Source of the DNA: WHSW01 sp963767285 | GTDB taxonomy: Bacteria > Actinomycetota > Thermoleophilia > Solirubrobacterales > 70-9 | NCBI GenBank assembly: GCA_963767285.1 | Contig: CAVYDJ010000003.1 | Location: 186,001 to 250,000, forward strand | Direction: 5' to 3' | DNA length: 64,000 bases | Shown: positions 15,162 to 23,420 of the stretch, one piece after another | Numbering within the stretch: the first letter of the stretch is position 1 | Layout of the letters: each line of letters begins with the position of its first letter | The notes under the pieces: generated by a model | Databases searched by the model: none | Seen by the model: the letters and a program-made list of their open reading frames with translations, nothing else | Told to the model about the DNA's origin: nothing | Program-made: the position numbers and the translations under genes

Positions 15162-15709
15162 TGCCGACACGTCTTGAGACAAAGATCGACGGGCTCGTCC
15201 TGCTCGAACCTACCGTCCACGGAGACGATCGCGGCTTCCTGATCGAGACCTTCAGCGCTGCCGCCTGGCAGGAGGCCGGCGCCGGCGCCGAGTACGTCCA
15301 GGACAATCACTCCCGCTCCGCCGCGGGAATTCTCCGCGGGCTGCATTTCCAGGCCGAGCCGGGCCAGGCGAAGCTGGTCCGCTGCTCCCGCGGCCGGGTC
15401 TGGGACGTGGCCGTCGACCTGCGCCGTGACTCGCCGACCTACGGCCAGTGGGAGGGCCACGAGCTCGACGACGTCCGCCATCGCCAGCTCTTCATCCCGG
15501 TCGGGTTCGCGCACGGCTTCTGCGTGCTGTCCGACGTTGCCGACGTCCACTACAAGCTGTCGAGCTACTACGACCCCGCCACGGAGGCCGGATTCGCCTG
15601 GGACGATCCCGCGGTCGGGATCGAGTGGCCGATCGACGACCCCCAGGTCTCCGAGCGCGACACAACCGCGCCGGCGCTGAGCGAGATCGAGGACACCCTT
15701 CCCTGGTAG
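15161..15709 (+). CDS. rmlC: dTDP-4-dehydrorhamnose 3,5-epimerase
   Basis: The 182-residue cupin epimerase carries HGDDRGFLIETF, QDNHSRSAAGILRGLHFQ (with the catalytic His in LRGLHFQ), RGRVWDVAVDLRRDSPTYG and PVGFAHGFCVLSD. All are signature segments of RmlC. It makes dTDP-4-keto-L-rhamnose. The ATG at 15161 is chosen because it overlaps the rmlB TGA and begins the conserved domain. It completes the order A-D-B-C, so this cell can make dTDP-L-rhamnose for surface glycans. A 176-bp region with a decayed antisense gene remnant follows. Confidence 0.94.
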   Translation: MPTRLETKIDGLVLLEPTVHGDDRGFLIETFSAAAWQEAGAGAEYVQDNHSRSAAGILRGLHFQAEPGQAKLVRCSRGRVWDVAVDLRRDSPTYGQWEGHELDDVRHRQLFIPVGFAHGFCVLSDVADVHYKLSSYYDPATEAGFAWDDPAVGIEWPIDDPQVSERDTTAPALSEIEDTLPW

Positions 15710-15724
15710 ACCGCGCCGCCGCGG

Positions 15725-15834
15725 CTACCGGGCGAGCGTCAGCCCGGAGGAGCGCTCGGCGTCCTCGCGGTTGCGCCAGCTCTCGATTCCTCGCCATTGA
15801 AGGCCTCGACCCCGGCCTCGATCAGCTCGCGCAT
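15725..15834 (-). pseudogene. Remnant of a SnoaL-like protein gene with internal deletion
   Basis: On the minus strand, from ATG 15834, MRELIEAGVEAFNGE looks like the N-terminus of SnoaL-like proteins (…EAFNxGD). In the next frame, IESWRNREDAERSSGLTLAR ending at TAG 15725 looks like their C-terminus. About 100 residues that should lie between are missing, and the two pieces join out of frame. Reading is by eye only; the fragments are short, so the family call is tentative. Confidence 0.45.
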
Positions 15835-15885
15835 CCGCCCCTCCGCCTCGCCGCCAGCGTACCGACGTATGATCGGTGGTTGCGA

Positions 15886-18800
15886 ATGGGCACCACCAGC
15901 GACCGCAAGATCAACCCACTCGAAGGCTTCAGCGAGCGCACGCGGCGCTGGTTCGAGTCGTCGTTCGAGGCGCCGACCCCCGCCCAGGCGCAAGGCTGGC
16001 CGGCGATCGCGTCGGGCGCGAACACGCTGATCTGCGCCCCGACCGGCTCCGGCAAGACCCTGAGCGCCTTCCTGTGGGGGATCGACACGCTCGCCAGGCG
16101 ACCCGAGGAGCTCGGCACCGGGACGAAGATCGTCTACGTCTCGCCGCTGAAGGCGCTCTCCTACGACGTCGAGCGCAACCTGCGGGCGCCGCTGGCCGGG
16201 ATCGGCGCCGAGGTCTCGGTGGGCCTGCGGACGGGCGATACACCGCAGAAGGAACGGCAGGCGATGAAGAAGACGCCGCCCGACATCCTGATCACCACCC
16301 CGGAGTCGCTGTACCTGATGATCACCTCGCAGGTCCGCGCGATCCTCACCGGAGTCGAGGCGGTGATCGTCGACGAGATCCACGCCGTCGCCCAGTCGAA
16401 GCGGGGCTCGCATCTGGCCCTGACCCTGGAGCGGCTGTCGCACCTGGTCGCCGAGGAGGGCAACCCCGAACCGCAGCGGATCGGCCTCTCGGCGACCCAG
16501 CGGCCGCTGGAGCGGATCGCCGAGTTCCTGGTCGGCCCGAAGCGCGAGTGCGAGATCGTCAACGCCGGGATCCGCAAGGAGCTCGACCTCCAGATCGTGG
16601 TGCCGGTCGACGACATGCAGAATCCGAACGTTCCGCCCGCCTCCTCGGCTTCGCCTCCGGGGGCGGCCGGGTCAGCTGTCAGCACGAACATGCCGACCCA
16701 CTCGCCCGACCGCATCGACCCGGGCCCGATTGAGTCCTCCCTAGACCCGGCACAGAACCCACGCTCGATCTGGCCGGCGATCTATCCCGAGCTGCTGAAG
16801 CTGGTCCGCGAGCACACCTCGACGATCATCTTCGTCAACAACCGCCGCGGCGCCGAACGCCTCGCCAAGCGCCTCAACGAGCTCCACAACGAGGTCCCTC
16901 ACCAAGAGCTCCCGGCAACGGAACACGACGGTTCCTCACCCCGCACGCCCGCAGGCGAAGCCGAGGACGTGGCGGGAGTTGTTCAGGAGTTTGAAGAGAT
17001 CGCCCGCGCCCATCACGGGTCGCTCGCCCACGAAGAGCGCGTAGTCGTCGAAGAGCTCCTGAAGTCCGGCAAGCTCCCCTGCCTGGTCGCGACCAGCTCG
17101 CTCGAGCTCGGCATCGACATGGGCGCCCTCGACCTCGTGATCCAGGTGGAGTCGCCGAAGTCCGTCTCGCGCGGCCTGCAGCGCGTGGGCCGCGCCGGCC
17201 ATCAGCTCAACGAGGTCTCCAAGGGCCGGATCTTCCCGAAGTTCCGCGCCGACCTGCTCGAGTGCGCGGTGGTCGCGAAGCGGATGCGCAACGGCGAGAT
17301 CGAGGAGACGGTGATCCCGCGCAACCCGCTCGACGTGCTTGCCCAGCACCTGGTCTCGATGGTGGCCGACGACGAGTGGCGGCTGGACGAGATCGAGAGC
17401 CTGGTCACCGCCACCGAGCCCTTCAGGGAGCTCTCGCGCGAACAGCTCGAGAACGTCCTCGACATGCTCGACGGCCGCTACCCCTCGGAGAAGTTCGCCG
17501 AGCTGCGGCCGCGCGTGGTCTGGGATCGGACGGCCGGCACGGTCCGCGGGCGCAAGGGCGCCCGGCAGCTCGCGGTCACCAACGCCGGCACGATCCCCGA
17601 CCGCGGCCTCTACGGCGTCCACCTGCCGGACGGCCGGCGGGTCGGCGAGCTCGACGAGGAGATGGTCTACGAGGCCCGGCCCGGCCAGACCTTCCTGCTC
17701 GGGGCGACGACCTGGCGGATCCAGGAGATCACTCGCGACCGGGTGATCGTCGTCCCGGCGCCGGGCGTCCCGGGCGCGGTTCCCTTCTGGCGCGGCGACG
17801 GGGTCGGGCGCCCGTCAGAGCTCGGTCGGGCGATCGGCGCCTTCGCCCGCGAGGCGGTCGGCAAGTCGGCAGAGGAACTGGCCGCCGAGGCGGACCTCGA
17901 TCCCCGTGCGGCCGAGAACCTGGTCACCTACCTGCGGGAGCAGCAGGCGGCGACCCGCGTGGTGCCGTCCGACGAGACGATCGTGGTCGAGAAGTTCCGC
18001 GACGAGATCGGCGACTGGCGACTGTGCGTGCTGTCGCCGTTCGGTGGCCGCGTCCACGCGGCCTGGGGGCTGGCGGTGTCGGCACGGATCCGCGACGAGC
18101 TGGACCTCGAGGCGGACGCGATCTGGTCGGACGACGGGATCGTCGTCCACCTGCCCGACGCGGACGAGCCCCCGGACGCCTCGCTCATCCTGCTCGAGCC
18201 CGACGAGATCGAGGACCTGGTCGTCCGTGAGCTCGGCGGCTCGGCGCTGTTCGGCGCCCGCTTTCGCGAGAACGCGGCCCGCAGCCTGCTGATCCCGCGC
18301 GCCTACCCCGGCAAGCGGACCCCGCTGTGGCAGCAACGCCTGAAGTCGCAGAGCCTGCTCGAGGTCGCCAAGGACTTCCCCCGCTTCCCGGTCATCCTCG
18401 AGACGTACCGCGAGTGCCTACGTGACGTCCTCGACCTGCCGTCGCTGATCGACCTGCTGCGCGACCTCCACTCACGCAAGATCACCCTGGTCGAGGTGGA
18501 AACTCAAACGGCTTCGCCGTTTGCGTCTTCGCTGCTGTTCGACTACGTCGCCACCTACATGTACGAGGGCGACACGCCGAACGCCGAGCGGCGCGCGGCC
18601 GCCCTGGCGCTCGACCGTGACCTGCTCTCCGAGCTGCTCGGCGCCGACGAGCTGCGCGAGCTGATCAACCCGGAGGCGCTCGAGGAGGTCGAGCGGTCGC
18701 TGCAGCTGCTGCACCCCGACGCGCTCGCGAAGGACCGCGACGCCCTGCAGCAGGTGCTGCGCCGGCTGGGCGATCTGACCGTGGACGAGCTCGAACACCG

Positions 18801-20448
18801 GACCGCCGATGGGTTCTCGGCGGCCTCGATGCTGCAGAAGCTCGAGCGCGAGAAGCGCGCGGTTGAGGTCCGGATCGCCGGCGAGGAACGCTGGATCGCC
18901 GCCGAGGACGCGGGCCTGTACCGCGACGCGCTCGGCGTCCCGCCGCCGGGCGGCCTTCCCGACGCCTACCTGGAGCCGGGGCCCGATCCGGCGCTCGCGC
19001 TGGTGCGTCGCTATGCCCGGACGCACGGGCCGTTCCCGACCGCCCAGATCACCCGCCGCTTCGGCCTCGACCTGACCCCGGCCCTGCAGCAGCTCGAACG
19101 GGCCGGCGAGCTCGTCCGCGGCGAGCTGCTTCCGGGCGGCAGCGAGCGCGAGTGGTGCGACGCCGACGTCCTGCGCCGGGTGCGCCGCGCCAGCGTCGCC
19201 GCGCTGCGCCAGGAGGTCGAGGCGGTCGACCCGGCCGAGCTCGCCCGCTTCCTGCCCGCCTGGCAGAACGTCGACATGCATCGCCCCGCGGGGGCCGGGC
19301 CCGACCGGCTGCGCGAGGCGCTCATCCCACTGCAGGGAGTTGCGCTGACGCCCGAGGTCTGGGAGCGCGACGTGCTGCCGCGGCGCCTTGGCGCCTACAG
19401 CCCGACCTGGCTGGACCAGCTGACGACCAGTGGCGAGGTCGTCTGGATCGGGGCCGGAGCACTCGCGCGCACGGGGCGGGTTGCGATGTACTTCCGCGAG
19501 GACGTGCACCTGGCCGGGCCGCCGCCGTCGAACGCCAAGCTCGACCGGCCCGAGGGCGAGGTCCACGACGCGATCCGCGAGCGGCTCGCAGCCGCCCCGT
19601 CGTTCTGGCTCGACCTGATCGACCTCGCCCACGAGCGGGAGGAGCTGCACGCGGCGCTGTGGGATCTGGCCTGGGCCGGCGAGGTGACCAACGACGCGTT
19701 CGCCCCGCTGCGGGCGCGGCGCCTGAGCGCCGTCGGGCGCGATCGCCGTCCGGCCCGGCGCTTCGCTTCCCGCCGCAGCCCGGCCCAGGAGGCGATCGTC
19801 GGACGCTGGTCGCTGACCGAGGCGCTGTTCAAGAACGCTCCGGCCGAGGGCCCCCGGCTGCGCGCCCAGGCGGAGCTGATGTTGGAGCGCTACGGGATCG
19901 TCACCCGGGAAACGGTGCTCGCCGAGGGCGTGCCGGGCGGCTTCTCCAGCCTCTACGGCGAGCTCTCGAACCTCGAGATGCTCGGCACCGCGCGGCGCGG
20001 CTACTTCGTCGAGGGACTCGGCGGAGCCCAGTTCGCGCTCGCCGGCGCGGTCGAGCGCCTGCGCGCCCTGCCGCACAAGGAGGACGACTACCTGATCCTC
20101 GCCGCGACCGATCCGGCGCAGCCCTACGGCGCCGCGCTGCGCTGGCCGAAGCGCGCCGAGGGCCGCCGCCCGGCGCGAACCCCGGGCGCCTACGTGCTGC
20201 TTCGCGACGGCAACCCGATCGTGTACGTCGAGCGCGGCGGCAAGGGGATCGTGCGGTTGGTCGGGCTCGAAGGCGATGAGCTGGTCGAGGCGGTCTCGCG
20301 GCTCGCGGAGGCGGCGCGCGAGAAGGTGATCCCGAAGCTCGGGATCGAGCGCGTCGACGGCGAGCCGGTGTTCGGCTCCGGGCTCGAGGAGCAGATCATC
20401 GCCGCCGGCTTCAGCCGCCAGCCGCGCAAGCTGGTCGCCGCGGGCTGA
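15886..20448 (+). CDS. lhr: Lhr-type large ATP-dependent DNA helicase
   Basis: The 1520-residue superfamily 2 helicase has Walker A APTGSGKT (about residue 52), DEIH box VDEIHAVAQSKRG (about 160), GLSATQRP (motif III), TSSLELGIDMG and QRVGRAGHQ (motifs V and VI, about 400-435). Winged-helix and Lhr-CTD regions follow to the end (for example LEGDELVEAVSRLAEAAREK). Lhr proteins translocate 3' to 5' and unwind RNA:DNA hybrids. ATG 15886 starts the conserved region; the open frame upstream is noise over rmlC. Two low-complexity linkers in the helicase core (about residues 245-285 and 340-366) coincide with copies of an interspersed repeat. The stop is followed after 1 bp by the Nei-like glycosylase, suggesting a repair operon. 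Confidence 0.93.
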   Translation: MGTTSDRKINPLEGFSERTRRWFESSFEAPTPAQAQGWPAIASGANTLICAPTGSGKTLSAFLWGIDTLARRPEELGTGTKIVYVSPLKALSYDVERNLRAPLAGIGAEVSVGLRTGDTPQKERQAMKKTPPDILITTPESLYLMITSQVRAILTGVEAVIVDEIHAVAQSKRGSHLALTLERLSHLVAEEGNPEPQRIGLSATQRPLERIAEFLVGPKRECEIVNAGIRKELDLQIVVPVDDMQNPNVPPASSASPPGAAGSAVSTNMPTHSPDRIDPGPIESSLDPAQNPRSIWPAIYPELLKLVREHTSTIIFVNNRRGAERLAKRLNELHNEVPHQELPATEHDGSSPRTPAGEAEDVAGVVQEFEEIARAHHGSLAHEERVVVEELLKSGKLPCLVATSSLELGIDMGALDLVIQVESPKSVSRGLQRVGRAGHQLNEVSKGRIFPKFRADLLECAVVAKRMRNGEIEETVIPRNPLDVLAQHLVSMVADDEWRLDEIESLVTATEPFRELSREQLENVLDMLDGRYPSEKFAELRPRVVWDRTAGTVRGRKGARQLAVTNAGTIPDRGLYGVHLPDGRRVGELDEEMVYEARPGQTFLLGATTWRIQEITRDRVIVVPAPGVPGAVPFWRGDGVGRPSELGRAIGAFAREAVGKSAEELAAEADLDPRAAENLVTYLREQQAATRVVPSDETIVVEKFRDEIGDWRLCVLSPFGGRVHAAWGLAVSARIRDELDLEADAIWSDDGIVVHLPDADEPPDASLILLEPDEIEDLVVRELGGSALFGARFRENAARSLLIPRAYPGKRTPLWQQRLKSQSLLEVAKDFPRFPVILETYRECLRDVLDLPSLIDLLRDLHSRKITLVEVETQTASPFASSLLFDYVATYMYEGDTPNAERRAAALALDRDLLSELLGADELRELINPEALEEVERSLQLLHPDALAKDRDALQQVLRRLGDLTVDELEHRTADGFSAASMLQKLEREKRAVEVRIAGEERWIAAEDAGLYRDALGVPPPGGLPDAYLEPGPDPALALVRRYARTHGPFPTAQITRRFGLDLTPALQQLERAGELVRGELLPGGSEREWCDADVLRRVRRASVAALRQEVEAVDPAELARFLPAWQNVDMHRPAGAGPDRLREALIPLQGVALTPEVWERDVLPRRLGAYSPTWLDQLTTSGEVVWIGAGALARTGRVAMYFREDVHLAGPPPSNAKLDRPEGEVHDAIRERLAAAPSFWLDLIDLAHEREELHAALWDLAWAGEVTNDAFAPLRARRLSAVGRDRRPARRFASRRSPAQEAIVGRWSLTEALFKNAPAEGPRLRAQAELMLERYGIVTRETVLAEGVPGGFSSLYGELSNLEMLGTARRGYFVEGLGGAQFALAGAVERLRALPHKEDDYLILAATDPAQPYGAALRWPKRAEGRRPARTPGAYVLLRDGNPIVYVERGGKGIVRLVGLEGDELVEAVSRLAEAAREKVIPKLGIERVDGEPVFGSGLEEQIIAAGFSRQPRKLVAAG
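16642..16661 (-). repeat. Interspersed repeat, copy 3 (inverted, in lhr)
   Basis: These 20 bases are the exact reverse complement of 14119-14138. In the lhr frame they encode part of SSASPPGAAGS, a linker not expected in the helicase core. Confidence 0.8.
16944..16971 (+). repeat. 28-nt interspersed repeat, copy 2 (in lhr)
   Basis: It matches 14115-14142 at 27 of 28 bases. It is read in the same frame as in rmlD (TPAGEAEDV) and lies in a second non-conserved linker of the Lhr helicase core. Confidence 0.85.
18505..18523. repeat. 8-bp palindrome within lhr
   Basis: caaacggc (18505-18512) and gccgtttg (18516-18523) flank a 3-nt loop. It encodes QTASPFA, at the place of the conserved Lhr motif PSPFA-SLLF. 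The protein is therefore intact, but local codon choice (caa, acg, ttt) is unusual for this gene. Confidence 0.6.
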
Positions 20449-20449
20449 C

Positions 20450-21205
20450 GTGCCCGAGGGCGACACGATTCACCGCGCGGCGCGGAGCATCAACACGGCG
20501 CTGGCCGGCCGGGAGATCGGCCTCGCCGAGGCGCCCAACCCCCGCTCGCCCCTGCACCGCCGCGCCGCCGAGCTCCAGGGCCGCACGCTGGAGCAGGCCG
20601 AGGCGCGCGGCAAGCACCTGCTCGTCCACTTCTCCGGCGACCTCGTCCTGCACACCCACCTGGGGATGAACGGCAAGGTCTTCGTGGCCGCCGACGGGCG
20701 CCTCCCCTACGGCAAGCCGTGGTGGACCCTCGCCTCCGGTCGCGCGATCGCCGCCCAGACCGGCGCGAAGCTGCTGCGGCTCATCTCCGAGACACGGGTT
20801 CGCAACGACCCATCGTTGCTCCAGCTCGGCCCCGATCCGCTGCGCCCCGAGTTCGAACTCGACGCGGCCGCGGACCGCCTCCGGCGGCTCGGCGCGGGTC
20901 GCGAGATCGGCGACGCGCTGCTCGACCAGGGGATCGTCGCCGGGATCGGGAACGCGATCCGCGTCGAGGCCCTGTTCCGCGCCCGGATCGATCCGTTCAG
21001 GAAGGTCGCCGAGCTCTCGGCGGGCGAGCTCGAGCTGGTCGTCGAGGAGAGCGAGCGGGTGATGCGCGAGTCGATGGCGAAGGGCCGCCGGCCCCGGGCG
21101 ATCTATCGCGCGCGCCAGTGCCCGAACTGCGGCGGCCCGATCAACTCACGCGGCCAGGGCGACGACAACCGGACCGCCTACTGGTGCCGGGCCTGTCAGG
21201 CCTAG
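20450..21205 (+). CDS. Endonuclease VIII-like (Fpg/Nei family) DNA glycosylase
   Basis: The 251-residue protein begins (GTG) MPEGDTIHRAA, where Pro2 and Glu3 after Met removal are the catalytic residues of Fpg/Nei glycosylases; PEGDTIH favours Nei. The H2TH region includes GDALLDQGIVAGIGNAIRVE (about 160-180), with the conserved Asn of the family in IGNAIR. A C-terminal zinc finger has CPNCGGP and YWCRACQ. It excises oxidised bases and cleaves at AP sites. It starts 1 bp after the Lhr stop and is probably cotranscribed with it. Length is close to the usual 260-270. Confidence 0.92.
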   Translation: MPEGDTIHRAARSINTALAGREIGLAEAPNPRSPLHRRAAELQGRTLEQAEARGKHLLVHFSGDLVLHTHLGMNGKVFVAADGRLPYGKPWWTLASGRAIAAQTGAKLLRLISETRVRNDPSLLQLGPDPLRPEFELDAAADRLRRLGAGREIGDALLDQGIVAGIGNAIRVEALFRARIDPFRKVAELSAGELELVVEESERVMRESMAKGRRPRAIYRARQCPNCGGPINSRGQGDDNRTAYWCRACQA

Positions 21206-21212
21206 AGCGGAC

Positions 21213-21559
21213 TCACGGCCCGATCCACTGCACCGCGAGGCTGGCACAGTACGCGCCGAGATCCACGAGCGGCAGGCTGCCACCTCCTGAGATGGTCTGC
21301 GCCGCGTTGGCCGTCAGTGTCGACCCTGCCGCTTGATCTTCTTCGGGCCGACCGCCGCCGCCTGGATGTCCGAGCCGGCCACCGCCCCCGCTGCCAGCAC
21401 GCGGCTGTCGACCGCGGAGTTGGCGAGGTCCTGGTTGAAGACCGTCTTCGCCGAGTCCTGACCGGTGGTCGTGACCGCGTAGGCCCCCGCGTTCAGCGCG
21501 AGGAAGATCGCCACCAGGCCCAGGACGTTCTGCCGCAGGTACCCGCTCACCGCTGCCAT
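21213..21559 (-). pseudogene. Frameshifted membrane-anchored hypothetical protein
   Basis: From ATG 21559 the first 78 residues (MAAVSGYLRQNVLGLVAIFL, a membrane anchor, then a polar beta-like region TTTGQDSAKTVFNQDL and SAVDSRVLAAGAVAGSDI) end abruptly as KRQGRH at a TGA (21314). The next frame continues plausibly as GSTLTANAAQTISGGGSLPL to a TGA at 21213. One base lost or gained near 21320-21330 would join them into about 114 residues. The N-terminus resembles a family of anchored surface proteins of these bacteria (YLRQNxLGLVAIFxAL). It could be a real frameshift, a sequencing error or a recoding site. Confidence 0.6.
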
Positions 21560-21642
21560 CTGACCCTCCGTGGTCGCCGGCCCCTTTTGGACCCTGAAAA
21601 TCGTACCGCTGCGTCAAGTCCCCGCAAGGGCCTTTCCGTCCA

Positions 21643-21654
21643 TACTGGGCGTCG
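21643..21654 (+). promoter_or_regulatory. Putative leaderless -10 before crp-like gene
   Basis: CATACTGG spans 21641-21648. TACTGG (21643-21648) lies 6 nt before ATG 21655. The -35 is unclear. This matches the leaderless spacing found at other genes in the window. Confidence 0.35.
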
Positions 21655-22338
21655 ATGGGGTCCGACTCCGTAGAGCTTCTGACCCGGGTACCGCTGTTCG
21701 CGGAGCTTTCGGGCGCCGAGCTCGAGCAGATCGGCTCGGTCGCGATCCCGCGCTCGTACCCGAAGGGCGTGCGGGTGTTCCACGAGGGGGATCACTCGGA
21801 CGCCTGCTACATCGTCCGCAGTGGTGACCTGCGGGTGACGCGCGAGCACTCCGACGGCCGCGCGATCGCGCTCGCGACGCTCGGGGCCGGTGACATCTTC
21901 GGCGAGCTGGCGATGCTCGACGGCGGCACTCGCTCGGCCAGCGTCGAGACGCTCACCGAGGCCGAGCTGCTTGCCCTGCCCGCCTCCGACGTGCGCCGGG
22001 TCATCGCTGCGCACGGTGACATCGCGGCGAAGCTGATCGTCGCAATCACCCGCCGCCTCCGCGAGACCAACGAGCGCGTCGCCCGCCAGTCCTTTCAGAC
22101 GGTCCCCAGCCGCGTGGCCGGCGTGCTGGCGCAGCTGATCGCCGAGGAGGCGATCCCGGAGGAGCGCAGCGGCGTGACGGTCCGGATGACGCAGGCCGAC
22201 CTCGCCCAGCTGGCCGGCACGTCGCGCGAGAGCGTCAGCCGCTTTCTCGCCACGCTCGAGCGCGCCGGCGTCGTCGCGGTCGGTCGCGGCCGGGTCACGG
22301 TGCTCGAGCCGCGCCGCCTGCGGGCTTACATCTTCTAG
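21655..22338 (+). CDS. Crp/Fnr-family transcriptional regulator
   Basis: The 227-residue protein has an N-terminal cyclic-nucleotide-binding domain: LLTRVPLFAELSGAELEQIG, GDHSDACYIVRSGDLRVTRE, and FGELAMLDGGTRSASVETLT, which has the phosphate-binding cassette FGELAxLxGGxRSAS with the Arg and Ser expected for cAMP binding. The C-terminal winged helix has VRMTQADLAQLAGTSRESVS (recognition helix about 180-200). This favours a cAMP-responsive Crp/GlxR-like factor, but targets are unknown. It is followed after 6 bp by pcm on the same strand. Confidence 0.9.
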   Translation: MGSDSVELLTRVPLFAELSGAELEQIGSVAIPRSYPKGVRVFHEGDHSDACYIVRSGDLRVTREHSDGRAIALATLGAGDIFGELAMLDGGTRSASVETLTEAELLALPASDVRRVIAAHGDIAAKLIVAITRRLRETNERVARQSFQTVPSRVAGVLAQLIAEEAIPEERSGVTVRMTQADLAQLAGTSRESVSRFLATLERAGVVAVGRGRVTVLEPRRLRAYIF

Positions 22339-22344
22339 GCGACG

Positions 22345-23004
22345 GTGAGCGAGCGCTTCGACCGCCAGCGCGCGTCGATGGTCGAGCGCCAGTTGCGCCG
22401 GCGCGGGATCACCGACGAGCGGGTGCTGGACGCGATGGCCGAGGTTCCAAGGGAGCTGTTCGTATCCGACCGGCTGAGCCGGCGCGCCTACGCCGACTCG
22501 GCGCTGCCGATCGGCGACGAGCAGACGATCTCTCAGCCCTGGGTGGTGGCGGCGATCTGCCAGGCGCTGGAGCTGGGCGGCGACGAGAGGGTGCTCGAGA
22601 TCGGCACCGGCTCGGGCTACTCGACCGCGATCCTCGCGCGGCTGGCGGCGCAGGTGCTCAGCATCGAGCGCTTCGAGAGCCTGGCCGCCGAGGCGGCCGA
22701 GCGGCTCGAGGGCCACGACAACGTCGAGGTTCGGGTCGGGGACGGCACGCTCGGAGCCCCCGAGGACGCTCCCTTCGACGCGATCGCGGTGCACGCATCG
22801 GCCCCGGCCCCGCCGCAGGCCCTCCTCGACCAGCTTGGACCCGGCGGGCGGATAGTGCTCCCGGTCGCCGAGCCCGGCGTCGACATGCTGATCCGGCTGG
22901 TCCCGACCGAGGACGGCTTCGAGCGCCGGCGGATCGCCCCCTGCCGGTTCGTGCCACTCGTAGGCGAGCACGGCTTCGGTGAGCACGGGTTCGGTGAGCG
23001 ATAG
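22345..23004 (+). CDS. pcm: Protein-L-isoaspartate O-methyltransferase
   Basis: The 219-residue enzyme starts with GTG. It has MVERQLRRRGITDERVLDAM, the PCMT signature ALPIGDEQTISQPWVVA, motif I VLEIGTGSGYSTAIL and LDQLGPGGRIVLPV. It repairs damaged proteins by methylating isoaspartyl residues with SAM. Compared with the family it ends in an unusual tandem tail, GEHGFGEHGFGER, encoded by two near-identical 15-nt units at about 22969-22998. It follows the Crp-like gene by 6 bp. Confidence 0.93.
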   Translation: MSERFDRQRASMVERQLRRRGITDERVLDAMAEVPRELFVSDRLSRRAYADSALPIGDEQTISQPWVVAAICQALELGGDERVLEIGTGSGYSTAILARLAAQVLSIERFESLAAEAAERLEGHDNVEVRVGDGTLGAPEDAPFDAIAVHASAPAPPQALLDQLGPGGRIVLPVAEPGVDMLIRLVPTEDGFERRRIAPCRFVPLVGEHGFGEHGFGER

Positions 23005-23017
23005 GCTGGCGAGCGTC

Positions 23018-23410
23018 ATGTCCCGCGGCTTCTTCGCCCTCAACTTCTTCTCACCGGCGTTCATCGACCAGCTGAAGCGCGGTCGCAAGACGGCGACGAT
23101 CCGGCTCGGCGACAAATCGCGCAAGTACGAGCGCGGCCAGCTGCTCTGGGTCACGGTCGGCCACCAGCACAGTCCGAGGGAGAAGATCTTCACGGCGGTG
23201 ATCGACGACGTCGAGGTGAAGAAGGCGCGCGAGCTGTCGCCGCGCGACATCGAGCACGACAACCCGGAGTTCCGGCGCGTCGAGGAGACCCTCGGCTTCA
23301 TGCGCCAGATCTACGGCCGCGAGATCGACCTCGAGGAGACCGTGACCGTGGTGCGCTTCTCACGCGTCCACGAGCCGCCGTCGGGGTTCGGCGACCCATC
23401 GCCGAACTAG
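23018..23410 (+). CDS. ASCH-domain protein
   Basis: The 130-residue protein has the ASCH fold signature: an N-terminal FALNFFSPAFIDQLKRGRKT, the RLGDK segment with basic residues (KTATIRLGDKSRKYERGQLL), then VTVGHQHSPREKIFTAVIDD. ASCH domains are PUA-like and are proposed to bind RNA or modified nucleosides. ATG 23018 is chosen because the ASCH domain begins at once and TAGGCT (23002-23007) lies upstream; the open frame from 22979 overlaps pcm. The role is unknown. Confidence 0.78.
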   Translation: MSRGFFALNFFSPAFIDQLKRGRKTATIRLGDKSRKYERGQLLWVTVGHQHSPREKIFTAVIDDVEVKKARELSPRDIEHDNPEFRRVEETLGFMRQIYGREIDLEETVTVVRFSRVHEPPSGFGDPSPN

Positions 23411-23420
23411 CGAGCCGGCG

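Noticed and set aside
12203..15709. Possible horizontally acquired sugar cluster
   Set aside because: Base composition and codon choice match the neighbours and all four enzymes are complete; nothing marks transfer.
18472..20466. 664-codon minus-strand open frame opposite lhr
   Set aside because: Shadow of lhr; low-complexity, no recognisable motif.
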